Source of the DNA: Herpetosiphon gulosus
Lineage (GTDB): Bacteria; Chloroflexota; Chloroflexia; Chloroflexales; Herpetosiphonaceae
NCBI RefSeq assembly: GCF_039545135.1
Contig: NZ_BAABRU010000006.1
Location: 299,544-363,543 of the forward strand
Length of the DNA: 64,000 bases
Reading direction: 5' to 3'
Part shown: positions 25,279-33,982 of the stretch, one piece after another
How positions within the stretch are numbered: the first letter of the stretch is position 1
Layout of the letters: each line of letters begins with the position of its first letter
The notes under the pieces: generated by a model
Told to the model about the DNA's origin: nothing
Databases searched by the model: none
Seen by the model: the letters and a program-made list of their open reading frames with translations, nothing else
Position numbers and translations under genes: made by a program

Positions 25279-26379
25279 TTATTCAAACTGGATAATCGGA
25301 TCAGTTGTATTGGTCGCAAAATGGAGCAAACTCGCTGCCTCTTGCGCCAAACCTTGGCGATCAGCCTCGGAAATTGGCTCAAACAAGTGTAATTTGAGGC
25401 ATGGTTCGGGCTGCTGCAATTTCCACATGCCAACAACAAAGCCATCAATCAAGATTGCCCCGGGAATTAAGCCATTGCTCGTAAACAAACGCTGACGATA
25501 GATTTCACTCAAAATTCGGCTGCGATCAGCATGCCCAAGCAAAATGTTATCAAATTCGGCCAGCAACCGTGGTGGCGCAGGAGTTTCCTCTAATGGGCGC
25601 GGAGCATCAGGCAAATCAAATAATTCACGACCTTGCTCATCGCAGAAGCAAACTAATTCTGAACGTAATTGATTGAAAACACTTGATAAACGCGTTAACC
25701 CCGACCACGCCTGCATATCATTGACACTGGCAGGGCCAAAAGCTGCCAAATAGCGTCGCACCAATTGGGCTAAATCTGGCTCGCTTGCTAATGGCCTACC
25801 CAACCAATGCTCAGCGGTTGTATGCGCAGCCGCTCCGCTAGTTGCCCATAAACCACGTGGTGGCACTTGAACCAAGGCCAGCCAAGTGCGTAAAGCTTGG
25901 GCTAAAGCTGCCGCTGGGTAGCTTGGCCAGCGTTCTTGTAGCAATAAGCCAAGCGCTTGAAAGGTTAGTGGTTGCGCTTCAACCAGTCTGCGTCCATAGT
26001 CGATCAAGGCTACTTGATCAATTTCGGGTAGTTGCTTACCAAAATTGGATTGAAAGCCACGCTCTAAAACAGGTTGCAGCAATGGCCGCAAACCTAAACA
26101 ATCGCGAGCACTCACCAGATGAATGGTCGAGCGCAGCAGCGCGATCCGTACTACTTGGCGAGTTTCAAATAAACCTGATAATTGCTGCTGCTCAAAACCC
26201 TCTAAACGCGACCATAACCCAAAATAGGGTGGGTTAGGCGCTTGGGCTTGTAAGCCAACCAGCGCCTCAATCAACCCCAAAACTGGCATATTCACCCGTT
26301 GCAACAAGTGTTGACGGGCTAGTAAGGCTCGATTCAAGGCGCGTTGACTCAAAACCGGATGCAACAATCGTTTGACCAT
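25279..26379 (-). CDS. Winged-helix DNA-binding protein, AlkZ/YcaQ-like
   Basis: A 366-residue protein of the AlkZ/YcaQ DUF1006 superfamily. The segment EALVGLQAQAPNPPYFGLWS contains a QxQ motif at the place where AlkZ glycosylases have catalytic Gln residues. LLRSTIHLVSARDCLGLRPL and the C-terminal NILLGHADRSRILSE are also typical. AlkZ unhooks DNA interstrand cross-links; many homologues outside antibiotic clusters are uncharacterised. Start ATG 26379 has AAGGAG 7 nt upstream; the longer frame to 26403 is not supported. Confidence 0.75.
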   Translation of the reverse strand: MVKRLLHPVLSQRALNRALLARQHLLQRVNMPVLGLIEALVGLQAQAPNPPYFGLWSRLEGFEQQQLSGLFETRQVVRIALLRSTIHLVSARDCLGLRPLLQPVLERGFQSNFGKQLPEIDQVALIDYGRRLVEAQPLTFQALGLLLQERWPSYPAAALAQALRTWLALVQVPPRGLWATSGAAAHTTAEHWLGRPLASEPDLAQLVRRYLAAFGPASVNDMQAWSGLTRLSSVFNQLRSELVCFCDEQGRELFDLPDAPRPLEETPAPPRLLAEFDNILLGHADRSRILSEIYRQRLFTSNGLIPGAILIDGFVVGMWKLQQPEPCLKLHLFEPISEADRQGLAQEAASLLHFATNTTDPIIQFE

Positions 26380-26591
26380 CACCACTCCTTTATCCAAACA
26401 CACTATTTTAGCAATCTACCAGCATCGGTACAAAACAGATTATTCAATTAATCCAATGATCGGGTGGGATGCCAGCAGGCTCAGCTTGATCGGTTTCAAT
26501 TATCGCCGAAATTTCTTCATTATTTCTTCATTGTTTGCACATAATCTAGCAGCACCGACCAAACCGACCCCATCCAGCAGGAGGTTTGCTG

Positions 26592-28169
26592 ATGCTGAAT
26601 CGACGTAATTTTTTGAAAATGAGTGGGCTAGCCACAGCCTATAGTTTGCTTCCATTCTGGCTAAGCGCCTGCGATCGGGCAGATCCTAGTGCAATCGCCC
26701 AACCAACATGGGAAATTGAACCTGTGGCGAACGGTGATCATACTAGCCTTGCGGCAATTCGCCATTTGCTCAATCGGCTCAGCTACGGCCCACTACCTGG
26801 TGAAATCGAGCAAGTTCAAGCCTTGGGTTGGGATGCCTACCTTGAGCAGCAATTAAACCCCAGCCAGCTTGATGATTCAGCTCTTGAGCAACAATTAGCT
26901 CAATTTACAACCCTCAATCGCGCTAGTGCCCATTTGATCGAGCAGTATCCCAAAGGTGCAAGCGGCCCACGCCTGATTATGCGCGAGCTTCAAGCCGCCA
27001 GCTTGTTACGGGCAGCGAGCAGCAAACGCCAATTGTTCGAGCTGATGGTCGATTTTTGGAGCAATCATTTCAATATTTACATTGGCAAAAATCAGGTCAA
27101 ATGGCTCAAAACGGCTGATGATCGCGAGGTGATTCGCCAGCATGCGCTCGGCAAATTCCGCGATTTGTTGCTGGATTCGGCCAAAAGTCCAGCTATGTTG
27201 GTCTATCTCGATAATGCCGAGAACGTGCGAACTGGAGTCAAAGTTGGCAAGAAAATGCTTGGCTTGAATGAAAATTATGCCCGCGAAGTGCTTGAGTTGC
27301 ATACAGTTGGCGCTGATGCAGGCTATAGTCAAGCCGATGTCCAAGCAGTTGCCCGCGTTTTGACTGGCTGGACAATCACTCGACCTAACAGTGATCAGCC
27401 TGGTTTATTTCAATTTCTGGCCAAATTTCACGATCTTGAGGCCAAGCGGATCGATTTTCTCCAGCTAGATTTGGCTGCTAATGGTGGAATCGAAGAAGGC
27501 GAATTGCTATTAAAGCTGCTAGCTGAACATCCCAAAACTGCCCATCGTTTGGCCTATAAACTCTGCCTACGCTTCGTCAGCGATGATCCACCAGCGAGTT
27601 TAATCGAACGGGTTGCCCAAGCCTATCTTCAGCACGATACCGATATTCGAGCCATGCTGAATGTTTTAGTCAATTCCAATGAATTTTTGGCTGCTGCTCA
27701 GCAAAAAATCAAGCAGCCCATGCATTTACTCATTTCAGCCATTCGCGCTACCAACAGCAGCATCACCAAACAAGCCTTCAAGGGTCAAAACAATCTACTT
27801 GAACAATTGACAAACTTAGGTCAAATGTTTTTCAACTGGCCGCCACCCGATGGCTATCCCCAAATCAGCAGCGCTTGGGTCAACACGGGCGCGATGCTCA
27901 ATCGTTGGAATCTAGCTTTTGCCCTAGCTGAAGGTCGGATCAACGGCCTAAAAACCGATATCTCCAAGTTTGCCAAACAGCAAGGCCAAGCCAGCGAATT
28001 GGTCGATTCGCTAGCCAATTATCTCAATTTAAGCCTTGCCGCCGAGTCGCGAGCCAGCTTAATTGATTATTTAAATGATAGCAAAGCGCCAAACCCAACC
28101 GTTGATCAAGCCAAAATCGCTGGCTTGCTTGGCCTCTTGCTGACCAGCCCTGAATTTCAATTGTGCTAA
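26592..28169 (+). CDS. DUF1800 family exported protein
   Basis: A 525-residue protein with a Tat-like N-terminus (MLNRRNFLKMSGLATAYSLL) and a possible lipobox LSAC. Its body matches DUF1800: AIRHLLNRLSYGPLPGEIEQ, LMVDFWSNHFNIYIGKNQVK, LGLNENYAREVLELHTVGAD and DVQAVARVLTGWTI. DUF1800 genes almost always stand next to a DUF1501 gene, as here. Their joint role is unknown, though exported enzyme activity is suspected. The ATG at 26592 follows GGAGG. Confidence 0.9.
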   Translation: MLNRRNFLKMSGLATAYSLLPFWLSACDRADPSAIAQPTWEIEPVANGDHTSLAAIRHLLNRLSYGPLPGEIEQVQALGWDAYLEQQLNPSQLDDSALEQQLAQFTTLNRASAHLIEQYPKGASGPRLIMRELQAASLLRAASSKRQLFELMVDFWSNHFNIYIGKNQVKWLKTADDREVIRQHALGKFRDLLLDSAKSPAMLVYLDNAENVRTGVKVGKKMLGLNENYAREVLELHTVGADAGYSQADVQAVARVLTGWTITRPNSDQPGLFQFLAKFHDLEAKRIDFLQLDLAANGGIEEGELLLKLLAEHPKTAHRLAYKLCLRFVSDDPPASLIERVAQAYLQHDTDIRAMLNVLVNSNEFLAAAQQKIKQPMHLLISAIRATNSSITKQAFKGQNNLLEQLTNLGQMFFNWPPPDGYPQISSAWVNTGAMLNRWNLAFALAEGRINGLKTDISKFAKQQGQASELVDSLANYLNLSLAAESRASLIDYLNDSKAPNPTVDQAKIAGLLGLLLTSPEFQLC

Positions 28170-28186
28170 TAAAAATATCGGGGAAC

Positions 28187-28320
28187 GATTTTTAACCACG
28201 AAGGGCATGAAGAACACGAATGTTGATTAAAAGGTGCTAACAGATTGGTTGGCAATTCAGGCAGTTAATCGGCATAGCCTTCGCGATCTTCGCGTCTTTC
28301 ACGGTTTCAAGCTTCGTAGA
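28187..28320. repeat. Dispersed intergenic repeat (ACGAAGGGCATGAAGAACACG family)
   Basis: TTTTTAACCACGAAGGGCAT and GAAGAACACGAATGTTGATT lie at the left; CGCGATCTTCGCGTCTTTCA lies near 28282-28305. It is the same family as 21936-22080 and fills the gap between the DUF1800 and DUF1501 genes. Confidence 0.45.
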
Positions 28321-28340
28321 TCGTACAAAGGAGTTTTATC

Positions 28341-29543
28341 ATGCTTAATCGTCGCCAATTGCTCGGGCTAGCACCAAACATTCAGGTTGTTCAACGCAAA
28401 ACTATCGCAGTTAGCCCAAGCCAGCGTGATGTTTTGATTTGTGTATTTCAGCGTGGTGGAGCCGATGGATTGAACATGGTTGTACCGCATGGTGAAGCTG
28501 CTTATTACCAAGCACGCCCAAATTTGGCGATTGCTCAGCCTAACCAACAATTTGGGGCAATTGATCTTGATGGATTTTTTGGTCTGCACCCCAGCCTTAA
28601 GCCATTCCAAGAAATTTGGAATGCCAAACAGCTGGCGATTGTCCATGCGTGCGGCTCACCCGATCCAACTCACTCGCATTTTGATGCCATGGATTATATG
28701 GAGCGTGGTACGCCTGGCCAGAAAAGCGACCCGCGCGGTTGGTTAGGGCGGCATCTCGAGGCAACCCAACAAAGCAACGATTCGCCATTTCGCGCAGTGG
28801 GATTTGGCTCGTTGCTACAAGCCTCGTTGCGCGGCGGCGCGGCCACAGCACTCACCAGCCTTGAGGCCTTTAATTTGCAAGCCAATCGCCTAGAACTACC
28901 CAAACTTCGCGCTGCCCATGGTCAACTCTATCGTGGTTCGGGCATGTTGGTTGGAGCAGCCCAGCAAACCTTTGCTGCGCTTGAAATTATGCAAAAACTC
29001 AAGCCAAACCAATATCAACCGAGCGATGGCGCGGTGTACCCTGATAGCCCATATGGCAAGGCTTTAAAGCAAATTGCTCAGTTAATCAAGGCCGATTTAG
29101 GCTTAGAGGTTGCCTGTGCCGACATCGGCGATTGGGATACTCATGTCAACCAAGGTGGGGCCGATGGCGGGATGGCTGCCAATTTGGCTGAATTTGCGGC
29201 TGGCTTACGGGCATTATATACCGATTTGAGCGCCCATTTAGGCCGAGTAACGATTGTAACCATGAGCGAATTTGGGCGCAGGGCTGCTGAAAATGGTGGC
29301 GGCGGGACTGATCATGGCCATGGCAATGTGATGTTCGTGATGGGTGGCAACGTAACTGGCGGCATTTATGGAGCATGGCCGGGCTTGCAACCCGAACAAC
29401 TCTACGGGCCAGGCGATTTGGCAATTACCAGCGATTTTCGCGACGTGTTGGCTGAAATTTTGCAAAAACGCCTGTACAGCCAACAGATCAATCAGCTATT
29501 TCCGGAATATCTGCCGAGCCAAAGCCATAATTTGGTGCGCTAA
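28341..29543 (+). CDS. DUF1501 family exported protein
   Basis: A 400-residue protein paired with the DUF1800 gene upstream. DUF1501 is an alkaline-phosphatase-like/sulfatase-like fold. Motifs: VLICVFQRGGADGLNMVVPH at the start, CGSPDPTHSHFDAMDYMERG, GDWDTHVNQGGADGGMAANL and TIVTMSEFGRRAAENGGGGT followed by DHGHGN. MLNRRQLLGL resembles a short Tat signal but lacks the hydrophobic core, so export is uncertain. GGAG lies before the ATG. Confidence 0.92.
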   Translation: MLNRRQLLGLAPNIQVVQRKTIAVSPSQRDVLICVFQRGGADGLNMVVPHGEAAYYQARPNLAIAQPNQQFGAIDLDGFFGLHPSLKPFQEIWNAKQLAIVHACGSPDPTHSHFDAMDYMERGTPGQKSDPRGWLGRHLEATQQSNDSPFRAVGFGSLLQASLRGGAATALTSLEAFNLQANRLELPKLRAAHGQLYRGSGMLVGAAQQTFAALEIMQKLKPNQYQPSDGAVYPDSPYGKALKQIAQLIKADLGLEVACADIGDWDTHVNQGGADGGMAANLAEFAAGLRALYTDLSAHLGRVTIVTMSEFGRRAAENGGGGTDHGHGNVMFVMGGNVTGGIYGAWPGLQPEQLYGPGDLAITSDFRDVLAEILQKRLYSQQINQLFPEYLPSQSHNLVR

Positions 29544-29607
29544 GCCAGAGCACCAGTTTTTTCTTGAGTGGGCAGCAAGTGATCAGAGAATGTTCGACCA
29601 ACAAAAA

Positions 29608-29639
29608 GCCAGTGTTAAGCCTTGTTGCCTAACACTGGC
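29608..29639 (-). terminator. Terminator between DUF1501 and the immunity-like gene
   Basis: GCCAGTGTTA/TAACACTGGC is a perfect 10-bp stem with a 12-nt loop. Read on the minus strand it is followed by TTTTTG, a classical intrinsic terminator for the toxin/immunity operon. It may also slow plus-strand readthrough. Confidence 0.75.
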
Positions 29640-29647
29640 ATTCAAGC

Positions 29648-30601
29648 CTAGAAGGTGGCCTGCTCAACACGACCATCAGCGAAGGTCATGGTCAAGTGTA
29701 ACGGTTGTTGTGGAATTACAACCACCTCAAGCATATTCCAAACTGAAGTGTAGCGCTGGCGCAGCTCACGCAAGACAAAGAATAGTTGGTAATCAACCTC
29801 AAAACCCTGCTCATGGCGCAGTTGATTAGCTGAACTAAATCGTCCATACAATAAGCCATGATCAGCTTCGGTAATTTCGGCAACCACTCGTGCATTAATC
29901 CAAGGCTGAGTTAAATGTTGTTCAATCGTGCTGCGGACAACCGCCAACAATTGATCAGTGCTGGCATCACTGAGATCATAGACCGCCCCATTGTGATAAT
30001 GAAACGCATGATAGAAAGGCAAGCCATCAACCTGATAACGCGCCGCTAGAATAATCGGTCGCTGATCAGCATTGGGCAAATTAATCACTTGCAGATCGAG
30101 GTTAACCTCATGGCCAGCTTGGCGCTTAGCATCGAGGGTTTGCTCAAATTGCTGCCAAGCCTGTTGATTGATCTCGGTTGGTTGAAAAAGCTTGGCTGAT
30201 ACAAGCGGAGCCGGATCATCAATTTGCCATTCAACTGTTTGGTACTGGATTGTAGTTTCAATAAAATCTTCAGTCCCATGCAAGTCATCAGAAATTGTGG
30301 CAGTCAGCGTCACGCTTGGTGGCACTGATTGATGCCACCTGAATTCATAAATATTGCCATAAATGCTATCAGGATCAGTACGTCCATCAGCAAATTGGGG
30401 CAAGGCTGGTTCAATCGCTGAAACTCCCTGAAAAATCAAGCGGGTTTGGCGAAAATCATCGGTACTTTTGGTTGGATCAAACGTAACCGCTAAAGCCAAA
30501 TTAAGCTCAATTGCGAGAATTAACGTTTGGTCAGCTGAATTATATGTAATAGCTTCTAATAATCCATCATGCAATCGATATTGAGTTGGATCAATCAGCA
30601 T
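29648..30601 (-). CDS. Candidate immunity protein for the adjacent WXG100 toxin
   Basis: A 317-residue soluble protein with no signal or membrane segment and no motif that I can name firmly. The N-terminal half (HDGLLEAITYNSADQTLILA ... RLIFQGVSAIEPALPQFADG) resembles small beta-rich immunity domains. The C-terminal half (QLFFVLRELRQRYTSVWNML) recalls DUF600/YezG-type immunity proteins. It starts 12 bp after the toxin-like gene and is co-directional, the classic toxin-then-immunity order. The role is inferred from context. Confidence 0.5.
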   Translation of the reverse strand: MLIDPTQYRLHDGLLEAITYNSADQTLILAIELNLALAVTFDPTKSTDDFRQTRLIFQGVSAIEPALPQFADGRTDPDSIYGNIYEFRWHQSVPPSVTLTATISDDLHGTEDFIETTIQYQTVEWQIDDPAPLVSAKLFQPTEINQQAWQQFEQTLDAKRQAGHEVNLDLQVINLPNADQRPIILAARYQVDGLPFYHAFHYHNGAVYDLSDASTDQLLAVVRSTIEQHLTQPWINARVVAEITEADHGLLYGRFSSANQLRHEQGFEVDYQLFFVLRELRQRYTSVWNMLEVVVIPQQPLHLTMTFADGRVEQATF

Positions 30602-30613
30602 AGTAACTCCTAT

Positions 30614-31600
30614 TTATTCTACGACGATGTGTGATGGGCCTGAACCATTATTAACTGGATTCCCATCACGATCAAAATATTTATCAACCTTCTTATGGGT
30701 TGCATGCGGATTTTCAATATGATAGTGATCAACACCTTCAAAACCAGGTTGGCCAGGCTTGCCTTTATCAAAACGCATCGTTAAGCCGGAAGGATCTTGG
30801 AAAGTACGGTGACCATTCGCCGCCGCATTTGGATGGGAAATTTCCTTCCATCCTTGCTTGAGCAAATCGTCGGGGTTTTTAGGCAAATTCGAAGCAATAT
30901 TCGGAATTCGCTGAGCGGTTTCTTCAAGGGTTTCTTGGGCAACATTTTTAACGACCCGTTCAGCACCCTCTTCGACAACTTCTTCAGCGACTTCCTTGAC
31001 AACCCGTTCAGCCCCTTCTTCAGCAACCTCTTCAACAATTTCTTTGCCAGCCTTAACGCCCCACTTGCCAAGTTTCCCTAAATCACCAACGATTGGAACC
31101 ATCGCAGCCGCCGAGATGCCAGCTTCAATATAACGGCCCTCAGCCAGATAAATCAAGGCATTAACCCCATCGGCAATTTCGCCAAAGCCAGGGATAAAGC
31201 CTAGAACATCTAGCCCACCATGAACCCACTCGCTAGCTTTATTCCACGCCTTACTCCACCAACTGCCTTCATCTTTCTTCGCTGCTGCTGCCAGCAGATT
31301 GCCTTTAAATAACGCGGCAGCTTCTTCCTCAGCCTGGCGAAACACCTTGCTAATTTCGCCTGTCAGGCTTTGTGCAACCTTAAAAGTATGTTCAAGCCGT
31401 TTCAAGGTAGGCACGACTTCGCCAGTATATTCACGATCAAAGGCTGCAAACGCAGCGCCTTCCCAACCACCATCAGCTAAGCGCTGATGCTGCTGGTTTA
31501 ATTGTTGTTGCAAGGTGGCAACTCGGTCAGCTAACTGACCAAATTTTGTAGCAATTTGTTTAAGCTGCTCATACTCAGCTTGAACGATCGGTGCAGTCAT
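30614..31600 (-). CDS. WXG100-type polymorphic toxin
   Basis: A 328-residue protein. Residues 1-95 form a WXG100 helical hairpin with the turn GGWEGAAF (W46-E47-G48). Residues 125-185 are the hydrophobic pre-toxin segment (LDVLGFIPGFGEIADGVNAL, VPIVGDLGKLGKWGVKAG). Residues 188-230 hold EEVAEEGAERVV-type repeats. The C-terminal 75 residues (HPNAAANGHRTFQDPSGLTM, VDHYHIENPHATHKK, SGPSHIVVE) are a His-rich domain that looks like a nuclease-type toxin tip; I cannot name the family. WXG100 proteins travel through type VII-like secretion. ATG 31600 follows GGAGG. Confidence 0.72.
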   Translation of the reverse strand: MTAPIVQAEYEQLKQIATKFGQLADRVATLQQQLNQQHQRLADGGWEGAAFAAFDREYTGEVVPTLKRLEHTFKVAQSLTGEISKVFRQAEEEAAALFKGNLLAAAAKKDEGSWWSKAWNKASEWVHGGLDVLGFIPGFGEIADGVNALIYLAEGRYIEAGISAAAMVPIVGDLGKLGKWGVKAGKEIVEEVAEEGAERVVKEVAEEVVEEGAERVVKNVAQETLEETAQRIPNIASNLPKNPDDLLKQGWKEISHPNAAANGHRTFQDPSGLTMRFDKGKPGQPGFEGVDHYHIENPHATHKKVDKYFDRDGNPVNNGSGPSHIVVE

Positions 31601-31809
31601 TCTGCCTCCCAATAACAATAAAAAGATCATCCTGTCAAACGAGTTACCGGGAGGATTGGATTAGTGTGATTGTAATCGTTAACAGCCACATTCAAAAATG
31701 CTTCGCTAGCATAGCATACATGCTCGCGAGCTAGATTAATCAGAGCTTAATCTAGCTATGCGAATAATTGGGTTTTGCAGGCCTGCATAGTAGCCCAATT
31801 AAACACAAC

Positions 31810-31840
31810 AAAACGCGGATCAAAGCTTGATCCGCGTTTT
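31810..31840 (-). terminator. Bidirectional terminator after etfA
   Basis: AAAACGCGGATCAA-AGC-TTGATCCGCGTTTT is a perfect 14-bp stem with a 3-nt loop, with T-runs on both strands. It lies 18 bp beyond the etfA stop. Confidence 0.9.
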
Positions 31841-31857
31841 TGGATTTTGAGATTAAT

Positions 31858-32835
31858 TTAGCGGCCTGTTTTGGCTTTGACTTCAGCCGTCAAAGCTGGC
31901 AATACTTCGTTGATATCGCCAACAATCCCATAGGTTGCGACCTTGAAAATCGGTGCCTCAGGATCTTTGTTGATCGCCACGATGGTGTTTGATGAGCGCA
32001 TGCCAGCCAGGTGCTGAATTGCGCCCGAAATACCACAGGCAACATACAATTTTGGCGCAACGGTTTTGCCAGTTTGGCCAACTTGGCGCTCGTAAGCAAT
32101 CCAGCCAGCATCGACAACTGCGCGAGAAGCACCGTGGGTTCCACCCATCACCCGAGCCAACTCAGGGATGAGTTTTTCGTAGTTTTCAGGTGAGCCAAGA
32201 CCACGGCCACCAGAAACGATCACGGTTGCATCGGCGAGGTTGACCGCGCCAGTGCGTTGCTCAACATTGCGTACTTTGGTGCGAATATTAACCGCAGGCA
32301 TCGCCACATTAACAACTTCACCAGCGCCAGCGCCAGCAATTGGCTTGCCAACTTGGCGACGAACTGAGGCAATCGCTGGACGGGCAGCCCCAAAGCTCAG
32401 GCTGTTGATCACATTCGCGCCGTGTGATGGGCGAATAGCAGTCAATTGACCAGCTTCAACTCCAATGTTGGTCACATCAGGAGCAAGGCCAACACCCAAT
32501 TCGGCAGCCAAGGCTCCTGTAAAATCGCGCATTTGCAACGACGAACCAGTCAAAAAGACTTCTGGTTGATGGGCTTCGATTGCAGCTTTGGCAGCAGCAA
32601 CATAGCCATCGGTAGTATAGTGCGCCAAATTGGCATCATCTACTACATAGGCTTTGCTTGCGCCAGCAGCAAATGCTTGCTCAACCAAGCTCGCGGTATT
32701 GCTGCCAAGCACCAAGGCAGCCACTGCTTGACCAAGCGCATCGGCAATTTCTTTGCCTTTGCCCAATAATTCCTTGGAAATTGCCCCAACTTCGCCATTT
32801 TTATGTTCGATTAAGACCCAAACGCCACTAGCCAT
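31858..32835 (-). CDS. etfA: Electron transfer flavoprotein alpha subunit
   Basis: A 325-residue FAD-binding subunit. The N-terminal Rossmann-like domain has [20 protein letters not shown]. The C-terminal FAD domain has [56 protein letters not shown] and [20 protein letters not shown], all canonical. With EtfB it carries electrons from acyl-CoA and other dehydrogenases to the quinone pool through ETF-QO. It lies downstream of etfB and ends at a strong terminator. Confidence 0.96.
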   Translation of the reverse strand: MASGVWVLIEHKNGEVGAISKELLGKGKEIADALGQAVAALVLGSNTASLVEQAFAAGASKAYVVDDANLAHYTTDGYVAAAKAAIEAHQPEVFLTGSSLQMRDFTGALAAELGVGLAPDVTNIGVEAGQLTAIRPSHGANVINSLSFGAARPAIASVRRQVGKPIAGAGAGEVVNVAMPAVNIRTKVRNVEQRTGAVNLADATVIVSGGRGLGSPENYEKLIPELARVMGGTHGASRAVVDAGWIAYERQVGQTGKTVAPKLYVACGISGAIQHLAGMRSSNTIVAINKDPEAPIFKVATYGIVGDINEVLPALTAEVKAKTGR

Positions 32836-32852
32836 GAAAACACCTCATTGTG

Positions 32853-32881
32853 AAAGTCAAAAGTCAAAAGTCAAAAGTCAA
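32853..32881. repeat. 7-bp tandem repeat between etfB and etfA
   Basis: Four consecutive AAAGTCA units occupy part of the 126-bp gap. Slippage could vary the copy number. No regulatory signal was recognised in it. Confidence 0.7.
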
Positions 32882-32961
32882 CGTCGAGATCATCAATCAT
32901 GTAGAGCAAGTAGTTCATTGACATGAACTATTTTGCCTTCTGATTTTTGCCTTTTGATTTA

Positions 32962-33735
32962 CTATAGGATTTGATTTTCAACCAATTTTTGCACTAAGCT
33001 GCTAACTTGGGTTTGCACGTTGCCACTGATCATCTCGCCAGATGGGCGGGCTGGTGGTGGTACACGATCAGCAACTTGGACATTACCAGCAACATCGCTG
33101 CCGCCAAGACCAAGGTCGCCTAAACTCCAGGTTGGGATTGGTTGCTTGCTGACTTTGCGAATCTTCAACAATGATGGGTAACGTGGCTCGTTCAAATCCT
33201 TGACGGCTGTCACAACAACAGGCAACGAGGCTTCGACCGTTTCGAGGGTATCTTCTAAGGCGCGATCAACCACAATGCTGCTTTCGGTTAATTCGTGCAC
33301 TTTGAAAACATAGGTAAGTTGCGACCAACCAAGGAAGCGAGCCAAGGCTGGGCCAAATTGGCCGGTTTCGTCGTCGGTGCTTTGCTTGCCACAAAACACG
33401 ATGTTAACATTATCGAGTTTCTTGATCGCGGCGGCAACAACTTTGGCAGCGCTTTGTGAATCAACATGTTCCAAAGCTGGGTCATTGATCAACACAGCTT
33501 CGTTTGCACCCATAGCCAAGGCTTTTTTGAGTGAATCAGTGGCATCATCGCTGCCAAGGCTGATCACGGTCACCTGGCCATCGTTCTTTTCGGCCCACTG
33601 CAAGGCTTCTTCAATCGCATATTCATCAAACAAATTGATAATTGGATTGATTCCGTCGGTGTTAATCTGCTTATCGGCAGTGATTTTCACACTATTTTGT
33701 TCAGGAACTTGCTTAACACAAACTACTGCGTGCAT
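32962..33735 (-). CDS. etfB: Electron transfer flavoprotein beta subunit
   Basis: A 257-residue AMP-binding partner of EtfA. It opens MHAVVCVKQVPEQNSVKITA, and INLFDEYAIEEALQWAEKND and GKQSTDDETGQFGPALARFL are typical. The signature VDRALEDTLETVEASLPVVV is followed by EPRYPSLLKIRKVSKQPI, the recognition-loop region. GGAGG precedes the ATG. It is the first gene of the etfBA operon. Confidence 0.96.
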   Translation of the reverse strand: MHAVVCVKQVPEQNSVKITADKQINTDGINPIINLFDEYAIEEALQWAEKNDGQVTVISLGSDDATDSLKKALAMGANEAVLINDPALEHVDSQSAAKVVAAAIKKLDNVNIVFCGKQSTDDETGQFGPALARFLGWSQLTYVFKVHELTESSIVVDRALEDTLETVEASLPVVVTAVKDLNEPRYPSLLKIRKVSKQPIPTWSLGDLGLGGSDVAGNVQVADRVPPPARPSGEMISGNVQTQVSSLVQKLVENQIL

Positions 33736-33982
33736 TCAAGAAACCTCCGTTGGTTTGCTGAGTGGCTCTTTTGCCACAAGCAGGCGCTGTGGCTTTGGCC
33801 ATAGTATACCATAGACTCGCCGAACATGACGCACTGCGTTTAACTCCAAAAGCTCACTTATTTTGTACAATTGCTGTGCATTTGGCTGGCGTATACTCAT
33901 AATAAGCCATGATCCGCCTGCCGCTGCCAGTGCTCCATGCCAGCACTTGGTTGATCGTGGCTGCTGAACGAGGAGTTTTTTG

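Noticed and set aside
30781..31081. Extra frames inside the WXG100 toxin gene
   Set aside because: They come from the Glu/Val-rich internal repeats of the toxin and have no start signals.
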